Positions 9,005 through 21,227 are shown, counted from the first letter of the stretch. The stretch is DNA of 64,000 nucleotides from Pseudomonas sp. RSB 5.4 (GCF_037126175.1 NZ_CP146986.1:5704501-5768500), one strand, 5' to 3'. The notes: a model not told the origin generated them from the letters alone. Program-made: numbers and translations.

Positions 9005-10129
9005 TTGCGCATTGTTCTTTTATTCACCGCGTGGCTGTTGAGCTTCGGGGCCATGGCGGCACCGGGTGATGTGGCGACGCTGGATCGCAGCACCTGGCCG
9101 GAGCAACTGAGCAGCCCGACGCTGTTCGACGTTGCTTCGCGCGCGGAAATCCTCATGTTCGCCCGTGGCCTGCTCGGCACCGAAGCGCTGGACGAGGCCG
9201 CGCTGGCCCAGCGTCTGGGGCTGCGTACGGTCAATGTCGACGCGATCAGCAGCCTGCGTCAGCGGCTCTGGGAACGTCTGTTGGCCAACTACAACTTCGC
9301 CCAGCAGAGCTGCGATCAGGACGCCTCGTTCTGCTTCCTCGTCGAAGACCTGCCGACCCTGCGCGAGCAGGCCGCCAAGTTTGTGGTCAGCGATGACAGC
9401 TATTACACCAAGTGGGCCGAGCCGAGCCGCTTGTTTCATCTGCAGTACCTGGACGAGCTGATGCGCAAGGCCGCGCTGTCGCCGCAGACCAGCAGCGAAG
9501 TCGATCACTTCGGCGACTACGAGCGCAACGGCGACGAGATGCACGATCGGCTGTTTCTGCTGAGTTTCGACAGCGCCGCCAATCTGCAGCCGGATAACAC
9601 CGACTGGATCGCCGACTACCTGCGCAAATCCAACCTCAGCGGCACGTTCTTCCTGTTGGGTAAGGATGTGCAGGCGCGGCTGGCCGATCGCTCGGTGAGC
9701 AACCTGCAGTCGGAGTTCTCGAAGCAATGCGTCGGTGTTCAGGGCTGGGAGTTCCGCTCCCACAGCCACTGGCAGGACTGGCAGGACTCGGTGCGCCGCA
9801 GCAGCGATCTGGTAAAGAACAAGTTGCCGGAGAATTACGTACCGCTGTTCCGTCCACCGGAAGGTCAGCGCCGCAGTGATGCTGGCAGCTTCTTCCGCAA
9901 TCAGGGCCTGCAAGTGGCGCTGTGGGACATCGATGCCCAGGACGGTGCAGGCAAGCTCAAGGGCGCGCCGAGCGCGCAGCGGGTGCTGACCCTGATGCTG
10001 CTGTGGCGTCACGGGGTGATCAATTTCAACATGAAACAGGATGCGGTTAAGACCGCGTTGCCGTGGCTGATCACGCAAACTGCGCAAAGCGGCATCGGCT
10101 TTGAGGACTGTCAGGACGGGTTTCGCTGA
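9005..10129 (+). CDS. Secreted polysaccharide deacetylase family protein
   Basis: Translation probably starts at a TTG near 9005, preceded by GGAG about 7-9 nt upstream. This gives MRIVLLFTAWLLSFGAMA as a signal peptide and a 374-residue product. The C-terminal half has NodB-type carbohydrate esterase features: LLSFDSA for the first acidic motif, a central SHSHW segment in place of the usual metal-binding histidines, and FRPPEGQRRSDAG for the R-PP motif. The N-terminal half (about residues 20-200) has no domain I can name. The substrate is unknown; a periplasmic glycan is possible. An upstream in-frame extension to 8813 runs through the REPIN and is unlikely to be translated. Confidence 0.8.
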   Translation: MRIVLLFTAWLLSFGAMAAPGDVATLDRSTWPEQLSSPTLFDVASRAEILMFARGLLGTEALDEAALAQRLGLRTVNVDAISSLRQRLWERLLANYNFAQQSCDQDASFCFLVEDLPTLREQAAKFVVSDDSYYTKWAEPSRLFHLQYLDELMRKAALSPQTSSEVDHFGDYERNGDEMHDRLFLLSFDSAANLQPDNTDWIADYLRKSNLSGTFFLLGKDVQARLADRSVSNLQSEFSKQCVGVQGWEFRSHSHWQDWQDSVRRSSDLVKNKLPENYVPLFRPPEGQRRSDAGSFFRNQGLQVALWDIDAQDGAGKLKGAPSAQRVLTLMLLWRHGVINFNMKQDAVKTALPWLITQTAQSGIGFEDCQDGFR

Positions 10130-10466
10130 CAAACGGAAAAAGCCCGGAAACATTGGGCTTGGGGCGATTTTTCTAGAGAATTCGATGCAGGCGGACTTCC
10201 GACTTTAGCGGGGTCTGGACAGTCCGCCAAGGGCTTTTCGTCACTCTGCAAAATAAACTTAAAAAAACCGTCAAAGTGCTTTTTTATGTCATGGGTTTTG
10301 GAGTATTACGAAGACAGACCGCCGAAACCTGCAACACAGGTGGCGTCTTCCAAGACTCCTTTTGTGTGCAGTTCATCCAGGCCCTCGTGGATGAGTTCGG
10401 CAGTCACTTCGAGGCGCAGCACCGCCCAGGTATTGCGTCGAATGGCTCCCACAAAGGTGACCGAGT
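10130..10466. other. Gene-free gap before the PhoH-like gene
   Basis: This 337-bp interval contains a weak hairpin just after the deacetylase stop (AGCCC/GGGCT, 10140-10161) and an AT-rich stretch at 10245-10285 that may contain the promoter of the next gene. Several short overlapping reading frames occur but none has a convincing ribosome-binding site or recognisable product. Confidence 0.5.
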
Positions 10467-11861
10467 ATGGATGATCACGGACGTAGCCCTTCTTCCAACC
10501 AGCCAATCCTTTATGTACTCGATACCAACGTATTGATTCACGATCCAAATGCCCTGCTGAATTTCGAAGAACACCACGTCGCGATCCCGATGACCGTGCT
10601 CGAAGAGCTGGACAAGCTCAAGAGCGGTCATCACAGCGTTGCTGCCGAATGCCGCCAGGCGATCCGGCTGATCGACAAGACCCTGGGCGATGCCTCCCCC
10701 GAGGACGTCGAGCTGGGTGTGCCGATTCAGCGCGGCAAGGGCGGGCCGAAGGGCTTGCTGTCAATTCTGATGAGCAAACAGGCCGAGTCGAACCTGATTC
10801 TGCCGGAGCATCTGAACGACAACAAAATCATCAACCAACTGATCGACCTGCACACCCGTGATCCGAAGAAGGCCGTGGTGCTGGTCACCAAAGACATCAA
10901 CATGCGCCTCAAGGCGCGCGCCTGCGGGATCGCGGCCGAGGACTACAGCACCGACCAACTGGTCGATGACGTGTCCCTGCTGCCCAACGGCTACCACAAC
11001 ATGACCGGCTCCTTCTGGGACCGCGTGAGCAAGGTCGAAACCCGTCAGGATCACGGCCGCACCTGGCATCAGGTACAGCTGATCGACAACCTGCCGGCGG
11101 TGCACATCAACGAGTTCATCATTGACGAACAAGGCTTTGTCGGCTGGATCAAGGAAATCCAGGAAGACAGGCTGCTGATCCTCGACCTGCACCAGGAACC
11201 GCTGCTGCATCAGGAAGCCTGGGGCCTCAAGCCACGTGACATCTACCAGAGCCTGGCGCTGTATGCGTTGCTGGATCCGGACATTCACCTGGTCAACCTG
11301 TCGGGCGCCGCCGGTTCCGGTAAAACCATCCTGGCGCTGGCCGCGGCCATCGAGCAGACCATGGTCAGCAAGCGCTATCGCCGGATCATCGCAACCCGCA
11401 GCGTGCAGGGCCTGGACCAGGAAATCGGCTTCCTGCCGGGCACCGAAGCGGAAAAAATGGAGCCTTGGCTGGGCGCCATCACCGACAACCTCGAAGCCTT
11501 GCACATGGATGACGAAAACACCCATGGCAGCGTCGACTACATCCTCAGCAAAGTGCCGTTGCAGTTCAAATCGCTCAACTACATTCGCGGTCGCAGCTTC
11601 CAGCAGAGCCTGATCCTGATCGACGAATGTCAGAACCTCACGCCGCACCAGATGAAAACCATCATCACCCGGGCCGGCGCCGGTTCCAAAGTGGTGTGCC
11701 TGGGCAACCTGGCACAGATCGACACCCCTTACCTGTCCGCGACCAGCTCCGGGCTGACTTACTTGACCGAACGCTTCAAGGATTTCCCCAACGGTGTGCA
11801 CATCACCCTGCAAGGGGTGCCACGCTCGATTCTGGCCGAATACGCCGAATCGCATTTGTAA
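10467..11861 (+). CDS. PIN-PhoH fusion protein (PhoH2/YlaK-like RNA helicase-nuclease)
   Basis: This 464-residue protein has an N-terminal PIN ribonuclease-like domain (YVLDTNVLIHDP with Asp19; ELDKLK; later conserved acidic residues). Its C-terminal PhoH ATPase domain has Walker A GAAGSGKT (about residues 275-285) and Walker B LIDECQN. The architecture equals PhoH2 proteins, for which RNA unwinding and cleavage have been reported. It lacks the usual antitoxin-type partner gene upstream. A strong terminator follows immediately. Confidence 0.9.
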   Translation: MDDHGRSPSSNQPILYVLDTNVLIHDPNALLNFEEHHVAIPMTVLEELDKLKSGHHSVAAECRQAIRLIDKTLGDASPEDVELGVPIQRGKGGPKGLLSILMSKQAESNLILPEHLNDNKIINQLIDLHTRDPKKAVVLVTKDINMRLKARACGIAAEDYSTDQLVDDVSLLPNGYHNMTGSFWDRVSKVETRQDHGRTWHQVQLIDNLPAVHINEFIIDEQGFVGWIKEIQEDRLLILDLHQEPLLHQEAWGLKPRDIYQSLALYALLDPDIHLVNLSGAAGSGKTILALAAAIEQTMVSKRYRRIIATRSVQGLDQEIGFLPGTEAEKMEPWLGAITDNLEALHMDDENTHGSVDYILSKVPLQFKSLNYIRGRSFQQSLILIDECQNLTPHQMKTIITRAGAGSKVVCLGNLAQIDTPYLSATSSGLTYLTERFKDFPNGVHITLQGVPRSILAEYAESHL

Positions 11862-11872
11862 CCCTCCACCAG

Positions 11873-11904
11873 AAAACGGGCGGCCTGACAGCCGCCCGTT
11901 TTTT
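11873..11904 (+). terminator. Intrinsic terminator of the PIN-PhoH gene
   Basis: AAAACGGGCGGC and its complement GCCGCCCGTTTT enclose CTGACA and run into a T tract, 11 nt after the stop codon. This is a textbook rho-independent terminator. Confidence 0.93.
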
Positions 11905-11925
11905 ATGGATGAACACATCACCCAA

Positions 11926-12014
11926 TGTGGGAGCGGGCTTGCTCGCGAAAGCGGTGTGTCAGCCACCAAATGTGTGCCTGATACACCGCTTTCGCGAGCA
12001 AGCCCGCTCCCACA
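11926..12014. repeat. REPIN between phoH-like gene and moaC
   Basis: Inverted pair of GCGGGCTTGCTCGC-type REPs with about 40 bp between the arms. It lies just after the terminator and upstream of moaC. Confidence 0.92.
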
Positions 12015-12098
12015 GGGGATAGTGGTGGATTCATAATCAGTGATGCGGAAAATTGACCCGCAGGTTTACAATCCCGGCTCCTGATCAGGAGTAATCCC

Positions 12099-12572
12099 GT
12101 GCTGACTCATCTCGATTCCCAAGGTCGCGCCAACATGGTCGACGTCACCGAAAAAGCCGTGACGTTCCGTGAGGCGACCGCCCAGGCGCTGGTGCGCATG
12201 CTCCCTGAAACCCTGCAGATGATCGTCAGCGGCGGCCATCCCAAGGGCGACGTGTTTGCCGTGGCGCGCATTGCCGGCATTCAGGCAGCGAAGAAAACCA
12301 GCGATCTGATCCCGTTGTGCCATCCGCTGATGCTGACCGGGGTCAAGGTCGAACTCAGCGCTGAAGGTGACGACAGCGTGCGCATCGTCGCCCGCTGCAA
12401 ACTGTCCGGGCAGACCGGCGTCGAGATGGAAGCGCTGACCGCTGCCAGCGTCGCCGCGCTGACCATTTACGACATGTGCAAAGCGGTGGACCGCGGCATG
12501 GTCATCGAAAGCGTGCGTCTGCTGGAGAAGGTCGGCGGCAAGAGCGGGCATTTTCAGGCGGAGCAGCCATGA
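12099..12572 (+). CDS. moaC: MoaC, cyclic pyranopterin monophosphate synthase
   Basis: This 157-residue enzyme converts the MoaA product 3',8-cyclo-GTP into cyclic pyranopterin monophosphate in molybdenum cofactor synthesis. Family hallmarks are [15 protein letters not shown] at the N-terminus, [17 protein letters not shown], and [13 protein letters not shown]. The start is ATG or GTG at 12099, after an AGGAG sequence at 12088-12092. Its TGA overlaps the moaD ATG (ATGA), so moaC, moaD and moaE are translationally coupled. Confidence 0.96.
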   Translation: MLTHLDSQGRANMVDVTEKAVTFREATAQALVRMLPETLQMIVSGGHPKGDVFAVARIAGIQAAKKTSDLIPLCHPLMLTGVKVELSAEGDDSVRIVARCKLSGQTGVEMEALTAASVAALTIYDMCKAVDRGMVIESVRLLEKVGGKSGHFQAEQP

Positions 12573-12811
12573 AGCTGACGGTTAAATTCTTTGCCCGTTA
12601 CCGTGAAGCGCTGGGTGTGGACTCGGTCGCGGTCGAAGGCGATTTCGCCACTGTCGACGATGTGCGTGCGCTGCTCGCGCAACGCGAGGGCGCCGAAGTG
12701 TTGAGCGAACAGAACCTGATGTGCGCACGCAACGAAGACCTGTGTCAGCTCGACGAGCCGGTGAGCGACGGTGACGAAGTGGCGTTTTTCCCCACTGTGA
12801 CCGGAGGCTGA
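12569..12811 (+). CDS. moaD: MoaD, molybdopterin synthase sulfur-carrier subunit
   Basis: This 80-residue ubiquitin-like protein starts [16 protein letters not shown] and ends in the essential C-terminal Gly-Gly (TVTGG). MoaD-MPT carries sulfur as a C-terminal thiocarboxylate to MoaE. It overlaps moaC by 4 nt and moaE begins 3 nt after its stop, consistent with stoichiometric expression of the two synthase subunits. Confidence 0.95.
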   Translation: MKLTVKFFARYREALGVDSVAVEGDFATVDDVRALLAQREGAEVLSEQNLMCARNEDLCQLDEPVSDGDEVAFFPTVTGG

Positions 12812-12814
12812 GGC

Positions 12815-13267
12815 ATGGCGATTCGGGTGCAGTCCACGGCGTTCGATCCCGGCGCTGAAGTCAACGCGATGCACGCGGCGAATGTCGGTGTCGGCGCGGT
12901 GGTGAGTTTTGTCGGCTATGTGCGCGACTTCAATGACGGGCTGGATGTGGCCGGGATGTTCCTCGAACACTATCCGGGCATGACCGAAAAAGCCCTTGGC
13001 AAGATCGCCGTCGAGGCCGAACAGCGTTGGCCGCTGCTGAAGCTCGAAGTGCTACACCGCATCGGCGCGCTGGAGCCGGGCGAGCCGATCGTGTTTGTCG
13101 GTGCGGCCAGTGCCCATCGCCAGGCGGCGTTCGACGCCTGTGCCTTTGTCATGGACTACCTGAAAACCCGCGCGCCGTTCTGGAAGAAAGAAACCACCAG
13201 CGATGGCCCGCGCTGGGTGGAAGGGCGTGACAGTGATCATGCCGCTGCGGATCGCTGGAAGAAGTAG
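12815..13267 (+). CDS. moaE: MoaE, molybdopterin synthase catalytic subunit
   Basis: This 150-residue protein inserts two sulfurs into cyclic pyranopterin monophosphate using MoaD thiocarboxylate. Conserved segments are GAVVSFVGYVRDFN, LEHYPGMTEKAL, the IGALEPGEPIVFVGAASAHR region, and KTRAPFWKKE near the C-terminus, which contains the catalytic lysines. It is the last gene of the moaCDE unit. A REP pair begins about 25 bp after the stop. Confidence 0.96.
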   Translation: MAIRVQSTAFDPGAEVNAMHAANVGVGAVVSFVGYVRDFNDGLDVAGMFLEHYPGMTEKALGKIAVEAEQRWPLLKLEVLHRIGALEPGEPIVFVGAASAHRQAAFDACAFVMDYLKTRAPFWKKETTSDGPRWVEGRDSDHAAADRWKK

Positions 13268-13291
13268 TTTTTATAGCGCCTTCAAGTCCGT

Positions 13292-13359
13292 CTTCGCGAG
13301 CAAGCCCGCTCCCACAGGAGAACTCATTTCCAATGTGGGAGCGGGCTTGCTCGCGAAGA
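13292..13359. repeat. Outward-facing REP pair after moaE
   Basis: Two GCGGGCTTGCTCGC-type REPs in inverted order with a short (about 15 bp) centre. They lie between moaE and the binding-protein gene. Confidence 0.88.
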
Positions 13360-13537
13360 GGCCATCAGCATCGCCCCAGACTGAATGACACCGCATCGGA
13401 TAGCGAGGCGGATCAATCTCTGCTGCCTGATTGACGATGTGTACGTTAAAGTCCAGTATGGATTTACAAGTACAAAAAACCGTTTCAGCTTTTTCTTCTG
13501 TCTTGCCAAACCAACAACAACCCGCGAGAAAACGAAC

Positions 13538-14314
13538 ATGAAGAAACTCCCCCTGATCACCGGTCTGGCCCTGAGCCTGTTGGCGTGCACCAGCTCGTTT
13601 GCCGCCGAGAAAACCTTGCGCATCGGTATCGAAGCCGCTTATCCACCGTTCGCCTCGAAGACCGACAAAGGCGAGATCGTCGGTTTCGACTACGACATCG
13701 GCAACGCCCTGTGCGCGCAGATGAAGGTCAAGTGTGTGTGGGTCGAGGGTGAGTTCGATGGTCTGATTCCTTCGCTGAAAGTGAAGAAAATCGATATGGC
13801 GCTATCGTCGATGACCATCAACGATGACCGCAAGAAGTCGGTGGATTTCACCCACAAGTACTACTTCACTTCCTCGCGACTGGTGATGAAGGACGGCGCC
13901 ACGGTCGACGATCAGTACGCCAGCCTCAAGGGCAAGACCGTCGGTGTGCAGCGCGCCACCACCACCGACCGTTATGCCACCGAGGTGTTTGAGCCCAAGG
14001 GCATCAACGTCAAACGCTACGGCAATAACGAAGAAATCTACATGGACCTGGCGGCCGGGCGGCTCGATGCGATTTTCGCCGACACCATTCCGTTGAATGA
14101 TTTCCTGTCGATGCCGCGCGGCAAGGGTTATGCGTTTGTCGGGCCGGAGCTGAAGGATCCGAAGTACGTGGGCGAGGGCGCGGGGATCGCGGTGCGCAAG
14201 GGCAATACCGAGTTGGTCAGCGAGTTGAACACGGCCATCGACGGGATTCGTGCGAGTGGCGAGTATCAGAAGATTTCCCAGAAGTATTTCAAGTCCGACA
14301 TCTACGGCGACTGA
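13538..14314 (+). CDS. Periplasmic amino-acid-binding protein of the dau (D-arginine) locus
   Basis: This 258-residue protein has a signal peptide ([23 protein letters not shown]). It is a family 3 solute-binding protein of the HisJ/ArgT/AotJ group, with the typical [23 protein letters not shown] and GLIPSL(K) segments. No permease or ATPase gene is adjacent, so it must use a transporter encoded elsewhere or act in sensing. In P. aeruginosa a similar binding-protein gene (PA3865) lies next to dauR. The gene is convergent with dauR here, with a REP pair between them. A cationic amino-acid ligand (arginine) is inferred from family and position. Confidence 0.88.
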   Translation: MKKLPLITGLALSLLACTSSFAAEKTLRIGIEAAYPPFASKTDKGEIVGFDYDIGNALCAQMKVKCVWVEGEFDGLIPSLKVKKIDMALSSMTINDDRKKSVDFTHKYYFTSSRLVMKDGATVDDQYASLKGKTVGVQRATTTDRYATEVFEPKGINVKRYGNNEEIYMDLAAGRLDAIFADTIPLNDFLSMPRGKGYAFVGPELKDPKYVGEGAGIAVRKGNTELVSELNTAIDGIRASGEYQKISQKYFKSDIYGD

Positions 14315-14322
14315 TCTACCGC

Positions 14323-14400
14323 TTTCGCGAGCAAGCTCGCTCCCACATTAGATTTATGGCATTCACAAATCCCTGTGGGAGCGAGCTTGCTCGCGAAGAG
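14323..14400. repeat. REP pair between binding-protein gene and dauR
   Basis: Inverted REPs with the variant core GCGAGCTTGCTCGC, in the convergent 3'-3' interval. The pair may serve as a bidirectional RNA 3' end. Confidence 0.88.
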
Positions 14401-14423
14401 GCCGGAACTACCGATGAAAATCT

Positions 14424-15050
14424 CTAGCCCTTCAATTCCTTCAAATGCTTGTACACCGTCGCCCGCCCCATGTTCAGCACATTGGCCACATAGTTCGAGG
14501 CACTCTTGCCCTTGAACGCGCCCTCGGCGTGCAGGGCCAGCACCAGTTCGCGCTTGTGATCGCGGGTCAGCAGATTCAGGCTCAGTTGCCGCTCGCGCAG
14601 CCAGGCGTGGAGGAAGGTGTTGATGCGTTCCTGCCAGTCATCGCGGAACAGTGAATCCGGCTGCGGGATCAGTTTGCTTGGCGACAGGAACAGGTCCAGC
14701 GCAGCCTTGGCATTTTCGAACAGCGAAATATTCAGATTGATGCACAGCACCGCCAGCGGCCGCTCGTCGCGGTCGCGCAGCACGGTGCTCAGGCTGCGAA
14801 TCTTCTGGCCGTCCCAATTGAGCTTTTCGTACGGGCCGATGTTGCGCTCGCTGACCTCCTCGCTGAGCATGTCTTCAAGCGACGAATCGTCACCGATCTC
14901 GCGCTTGGACAGGTTGTTGGCGATGTAATCGACCTTCTGCGTGCGCAGGTCGTGCAGCACCACTTCGGCGTGGGGAAAGAACAGCGTGGCGATGGCGTCG
15001 GCGATTGCACGGAAGTTATCCAGGGCCGGATCGAATTCGGGGGCGGTCAT
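14424..15050 (-). CDS. dauR: DauR-like transcriptional regulator (YheO PAS plus helix-turn-helix)
   Basis: This 208-residue protein has an N-terminal YheO-type PAS-like domain (residues about 12-125, FRAIADAIATLFFPHAEVVLHDL). A C-terminal helix-turn-helix ends in SNYVANVLNMGRATVYKHLKELKG. The start at 15050 is chosen because the domain begins immediately after and GGAG lies about 10 nt upstream; a longer frame reaches 15131. In P. aeruginosa DauR represses dauBAR and responds to arginine. The position after dauA supports the same role here. Confidence 0.88.
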   Translation of the reverse strand: MTAPEFDPALDNFRAIADAIATLFFPHAEVVLHDLRTQKVDYIANNLSKREIGDDSSLEDMLSEEVSERNIGPYEKLNWDGQKIRSLSTVLRDRDERPLAVLCINLNISLFENAKAALDLFLSPSKLIPQPDSLFRDDWQERINTFLHAWLRERQLSLNLLTRDHKRELVLALHAEGAFKGKSASNYVANVLNMGRATVYKHLKELKG

Positions 15051-15143
15051 GATTGTGGAGCTCCAGGCGGCGTCAGCGCCCCCGTGCACGGGGGGCGCTG
15101 CGAGTGTGCCGCAATCCGTTGGGCGCGTCATCCGCAGGGGCCT

Positions 15144-16410
<1,267 letters not shown>

Positions 16411-16420
16411 ATTTGTGGTG

Positions 16421-17365
16421 TTAGTTGGTCAGGTGATAAACCGCATTGGCCAGCGCAATGTCTTCCAGGCCCAGGCCGATTGAACGGAAAAATACGTGAC
16501 GGTCGTAACCGGGGCGCGGCACTTTCTCGCTGAGCAGGTCGGCGAGGTCGCCGACGATCAAGTCCTTGCTCCAGCCATGTTGTTCACTGGCGATCAACAT
16601 TTCACCGGCCGACCCCGGCGTGGTCAGACGATAGTCGCAGAACACCTGCATGTCGCCCAGGCTCTGCGGCGGCACCTCATGGGCGCGTGGCGCGTTGGTG
16701 CTGATCGAGGTGATCAGCGCCGGTTTGGCCAACGCTGCGGGGTCGATCACTGGGCCGGCGGACGAGGTGCAGAGCATGATCACGTCCGCATCGTCGAGGG
16801 CGGTTTCGCGGCTGTCGGCAATCTTCAGCCCCGGGAAAATTTCTTTCAGCAGTGCCTGGGTGTGCGCATCTTCCGACAGGCTCGGCGAATACACGCTGAT
16901 ACTCTGCCAGTCGCGCAGGCCTTTCACGTAATGCAGATGCGCCTGAGCGACCTTGCCGCTGCCGATGATCGCCAGTCGTGTGGCATTCAGCGGGGCGAGG
17001 GCATCGACCGCCACCGCCGTGGTCGCGGCGGTACGCGCGGTGGTCAGCTCGCCGGCATCGCACAACAGCAACGGCTGGCCGCTGTGCATCGACATCAGCA
17101 GCGTCCACGCCGTCACCAGTGGCCCTTGCTCGCGGACGATGTAGGGCGAGGTCTTGACCCCGTACACGCCGTCCTCGGCCAGCACCCCCAGATAATTGAT
17201 GAAGTCGCCGGCGCCCTGTGGAAACTCCACCAATTGCTGCGCCGGTTGCACGGCGTGGCCGGCGGCGAGGTCGCGGAACAGTTTGCGCAGGATCTGCGGC
17301 ACGTCGATGCGCGCCAGCAGCTCGCGGGCCTGGGTGTGGTCAATCACGTAGGGTGTACTGGACAT
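16421..17365 (-). CDS. dauB: DauB-like NAD(P)H anabolic-arginine-type dehydrogenase, ornithine cyclodeaminase/mu-crystallin family
   Basis: The product is 314 residues from the ATG at 17365, which has GGAG 6 nt upstream; a longer frame to 17404 adds 13 residues without a better signal. It contains the family core: ARTAATTAVAVDAL, a Rossmann motif IIGSGKVAQAHL, LCTSSAGPVIDP, and VFCDYRLTTPGSAGE. In P. aeruginosa DauB is an NAD(P)H-dependent partner of DauA that yields L-arginine from iminoarginine. Gene order dauB-dauA-dauR matches that operon. Confidence 0.87.
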   Translation of the reverse strand: MSSTPYVIDHTQARELLARIDVPQILRKLFRDLAAGHAVQPAQQLVEFPQGAGDFINYLGVLAEDGVYGVKTSPYIVREQGPLVTAWTLLMSMHSGQPLLLCDAGELTTARTAATTAVAVDALAPLNATRLAIIGSGKVAQAHLHYVKGLRDWQSISVYSPSLSEDAHTQALLKEIFPGLKIADSRETALDDADVIMLCTSSAGPVIDPAALAKPALITSISTNAPRAHEVPPQSLGDMQVFCDYRLTTPGSAGEMLIASEQHGWSKDLIVGDLADLLSEKVPRPGYDRHVFFRSIGLGLEDIALANAVYHLTN

Positions 17366-17452
17366 GTCAGGCTCCGCGGTCTGGATATAAACTAATTTGT
17401 CCATTATGGACTTTTAGTTGTCTATCGCAAGCGCCTGTTGAAAACGCCGGAC

Positions 17453-17486
17453 AAAAAAAGCGCAGTCCGTTGCCGGCTGCGCTTTT
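17453..17486 (-). terminator. Intrinsic terminator of rhlB
   Basis: On the minus strand AAAAGCGCAG pairs with CTGCGCTTTTTTT, ending in a seven-T run, 16 nt after the rhlB stop. It separates rhlB from the dau operon promoter. Confidence 0.9.
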
Positions 17487-17501
17487 GGCGTTACAGGTCG
17501 C

Positions 17502-18974
17502 TTACTGCGGCTGCGGGCGCTTGCGCTCAACCGCACGCAACAGGTGCGTCGGCGGTGTTTCGCAGCTGATCTTGCGTCCGAGTTTTTCTTCGATCGACGG
17601 CAACTGGTAGGAGTCGTCTTCGCCGGCGAAGCTGATCGACACGCCGTCAGCGCCCGCGCGACCGGTGCGGCCGATGCGGTGCACGTAGTCGTCCGGGACT
17701 TCCGGCAGGGTGAAGTTGATCACGTGGCTGATGCCGTCGATGTGGATGCCGCGACCGGCGACATCGGTGGCCACCAGCACGCGGATCTTGCCTTCGCGGA
17801 AGCCTTCCAGGGTCTTGATGCGCTTGTGCTGCGGCACGTCGCCGGACAGCTGCGCGGCGTTGATGCCGTCGCGCACCAGACGCTCTTCGATGCGGCGCAC
17901 TTCATCTTTGCGGTTGGCGAAGACGATCACTCGCTCCCAGCCGTTATCGTTGACCAGGTTGTAGAGCAGTTTGTACTTGTCAGCCGCGGCCACCGCATAG
18001 ATGTGCTGCTCGACGTTTTCGTTGGCCACGTTGGTGATTTCGATTTCGACGATTGCCGGATCGGTGGTCCATTGCTTGGCCAGGTTCATCACGTCTTCGG
18101 TGAAGGTCGCGGAGAACAGCAGGGTCTGGCGTTCGCTTTTCGGCGGGGTCTGGCGAATGATCTGCCGCACTTGCGGGATGAAACCCATGTCGAGCATGCG
18201 GTCGGCTTCGTCCAGCACCATCACTTCGACCATGTCCAGGTGCACGTCGCCGCGCTGGTTGAAGTCGAGCAGCCGGCCCGGGGTGGCGACGAGAATGTCG
18301 CAGTGGCGCGCTTCGAGGTGCTTCAGCTGTTTGTCGAAGTCCATGCCGCCAACGAACGTCATGACGTTGAGGCCGGTGTACTTGGTCAGGTCGGCAGCGT
18401 CCTTGGCGATCTGCACTACCAGCTCACGGGTCGGCGCGATGATCAGCGCACGGGGTTCGCCCATGTAGCGTTCTTTCGGCGGTGGCGTCTGCAACAGCTG
18501 AGTGATGATCGAGATCAGGAACGCGGCGGTCTTGCCGGTGCCGGTCTGCGCGCGGCCGATGGCGTCTTTGCCGGCGAGGGTGAAACCCAGCACCTGCGCC
18601 TGGATCGGCGTGCAGTATGGAAAGCCCAGATCCTGGATGGCGTGCATCAGTTCCGGAGCGAGTTTGAAATCGTGGAAGCGGGTCTTGCCTTCCTGGGGTT
18701 CGACGACGAAGTCTTCGAGTTTCCAGGGAATGACCGGTGCCTTGGGCTTCGGTTCGCGGCGCGGTCTGGCCGGTTTCGCTGCTTCGGCGCGGGCCGGTTC
18801 GGCGGCGATGGCGGGTTGCGGCTCGGGCTCGGGTGTCGCTACCGGTGCCGGACGTTCAACCTTGGGCGCATCGCTGCGAGGGCCGGGGGCGTGCGACGGC
18901 GCACTGGGAACTGGCGCGAGCTGCTCAGCCTCGCTTTTACCGAACATTTTCTTGAGTGCTTCGAGCACGGTCAT
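17502..18974 (-). CDS. rhlB: RhlB-type DEAD-box ATP-dependent RNA helicase
   Basis: This 490-residue protein has an N-terminal Pro/Ala/Glu-rich, probably disordered extension of about 90 residues. The RecA-like helicase core follows, with AQTGTGKT (Walker A), [13 protein letters not shown] ([13 protein letters not shown]), SAT, and [10 protein letters not shown]. In gamma-proteobacteria RhlB unwinds RNA in the degradosome, though the pseudomonad protein may differ in partners because of its extension. It is transcribed alone, ends in a strong terminator and starts ATGACC after GATGAGATG-rich sequence. Confidence 0.92.
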   Translation of the reverse strand: MTVLEALKKMFGKSEAEQLAPVPSAPSHAPGPRSDAPKVERPAPVATPEPEPQPAIAAEPARAEAAKPARPRREPKPKAPVIPWKLEDFVVEPQEGKTRFHDFKLAPELMHAIQDLGFPYCTPIQAQVLGFTLAGKDAIGRAQTGTGKTAAFLISIITQLLQTPPPKERYMGEPRALIIAPTRELVVQIAKDAADLTKYTGLNVMTFVGGMDFDKQLKHLEARHCDILVATPGRLLDFNQRGDVHLDMVEVMVLDEADRMLDMGFIPQVRQIIRQTPPKSERQTLLFSATFTEDVMNLAKQWTTDPAIVEIEITNVANENVEQHIYAVAAADKYKLLYNLVNDNGWERVIVFANRKDEVRRIEERLVRDGINAAQLSGDVPQHKRIKTLEGFREGKIRVLVATDVAGRGIHIDGISHVINFTLPEVPDDYVHRIGRTGRAGADGVSISFAGEDDSYQLPSIEEKLGRKISCETPPTHLLRAVERKRPQPQ

Positions 18975-19070
18975 CTCATCAATTGGTTAAGGAATGTACG
19001 CCGGCCAGTGTAATGCAAGAAACGGGCGCGGCGTAGTGGGATGATCAAAGCGGTCCGGCAAGCGGCCGAA

Positions 19071-20195
<1,125 letters not shown>

Positions 20196-21227
20196 ATGAA
20201 GATGTTGAAATCCACTCTGGCGGTCGTGACTGCGGCAGCAGTACTCGGCGTCAGCGGGTTCGCTCAGGCGGGTGCAACCCTGGATGCCGTGCAGAAGAAA
20301 GGTTTCGTGCAATGTGGCGTGAGCGACGGTCTGCCGGGTTTCTCGGTACCGGACGCTTCGGGCAAGATCCTCGGGATCGACGCTGACGTTTGCCGCGCTG
20401 TGGCCGCTGCGGTATTCGGCGACGCCAACAAGGTCAAGTTCAGCCAGTTGAACGCCAAGGAGCGCTTCACCGCGCTGCAGTCCGGCGAAATCGACCTGCT
20501 CTCGCGCAACACCACCATGACCAGCTCGCGTGACGCCGGCATGGGCCTGAAATTCCCGGGCTTCATCACTTACTACGACGGCGTGGGCTTCCTGGCCAAC
20601 AACAAGCTGGGCGTGAAGAGTGCCAAGGAACTTGACGGTGCAACCATCTGCATCCAGGCCGGTACCACCACCGAACTGAACGTGTCCGACTACTTCCGTG
20701 CCAACGGCCTGAAGTACACCCCGATCACATTCGACACCTCCGATGAAAGCGCCAAGTCGCTGGAATCCGGTCGTTGCGACGTGCTGACCTCCGACAAGTC
20801 GCAGCTGTATGCACAGCGCAGCAAACTGGCTTCGCCAAAAGACTACGTGGTACTGCCGGAAACCATCTCCAAAGAACCGCTGGGCCCGGTCGTGCGTAAT
20901 GGCGACGACGAGTGGCTGGCGATCGTTCGCTGGGTTGGCTACGCGCTGCTGAACGCTGAAGAAGCCGGCGTGACGTCGAAAAACGTATTGGAAGAAGCCA
21001 AATCCACCAAGAACCCGGATGTCGCTCGTCTGCTGGGTGCTGACGGTGAATACGGCAAGGACCTGAAACTGCCGAAGGACTGGGTTGTGAAAATCGTTTC
21101 GCAGGTCGGTAACTACGGTGAAATCTTCGAGAAAAACCTCGGCAAGAGCACTCCGCTGGAAATCGACCGTGGCCTGAACGCGCTGTGGACCAACGGCGGC
21201 ATTCAGTACGCACCACCAGTGCGCTAA
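20196..21227 (+). CDS. aapJ: AapJ, periplasmic general L-amino acid-binding protein
   Basis: This 343-residue family 3 binding protein has a signal peptide (KSTLAVVTAAAVLGVSGFAQA). AapJ-specific segments include CGVSDGLPGFSVPDASGKILGID, ERFTALQSGEIDLLSRNTTMT and SDKSQLYAQRSKL. It captures a broad range of L-amino acids for the AapQMP permease. It starts ATGAAG with an excellent GGAGG site and is the first gene of aapJQMP. Confidence 0.95.
   Translation: MKMLKSTLAVVTAAAVLGVSGFAQAGATLDAVQKKGFVQCGVSDGLPGFSVPDASGKILGIDADVCRAVAAAVFGDANKVKFSQLNAKERFTALQSGEIDLLSRNTTMTSSRDAGMGLKFPGFITYYDGVGFLANNKLGVKSAKELDGATICIQAGTTTELNVSDYFRANGLKYTPITFDTSDESAKSLESGRCDVLTSDKSQLYAQRSKLASPKDYVVLPETISKEPLGPVVRNGDDEWLAIVRWVGYALLNAEEAGVTSKNVLEEAKSTKNPDVARLLGADGEYGKDLKLPKDWVVKIVSQVGNYGEIFEKNLGKSTPLEIDRGLNALWTNGGIQYAPPVR

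Noticed and set aside
10276..10548. Small frames on both strands before the PIN-PhoH gene
   Set aside because: Three mutually overlapping frames, none with a convincing ribosome-binding site or family. They cannot be separated from chance.
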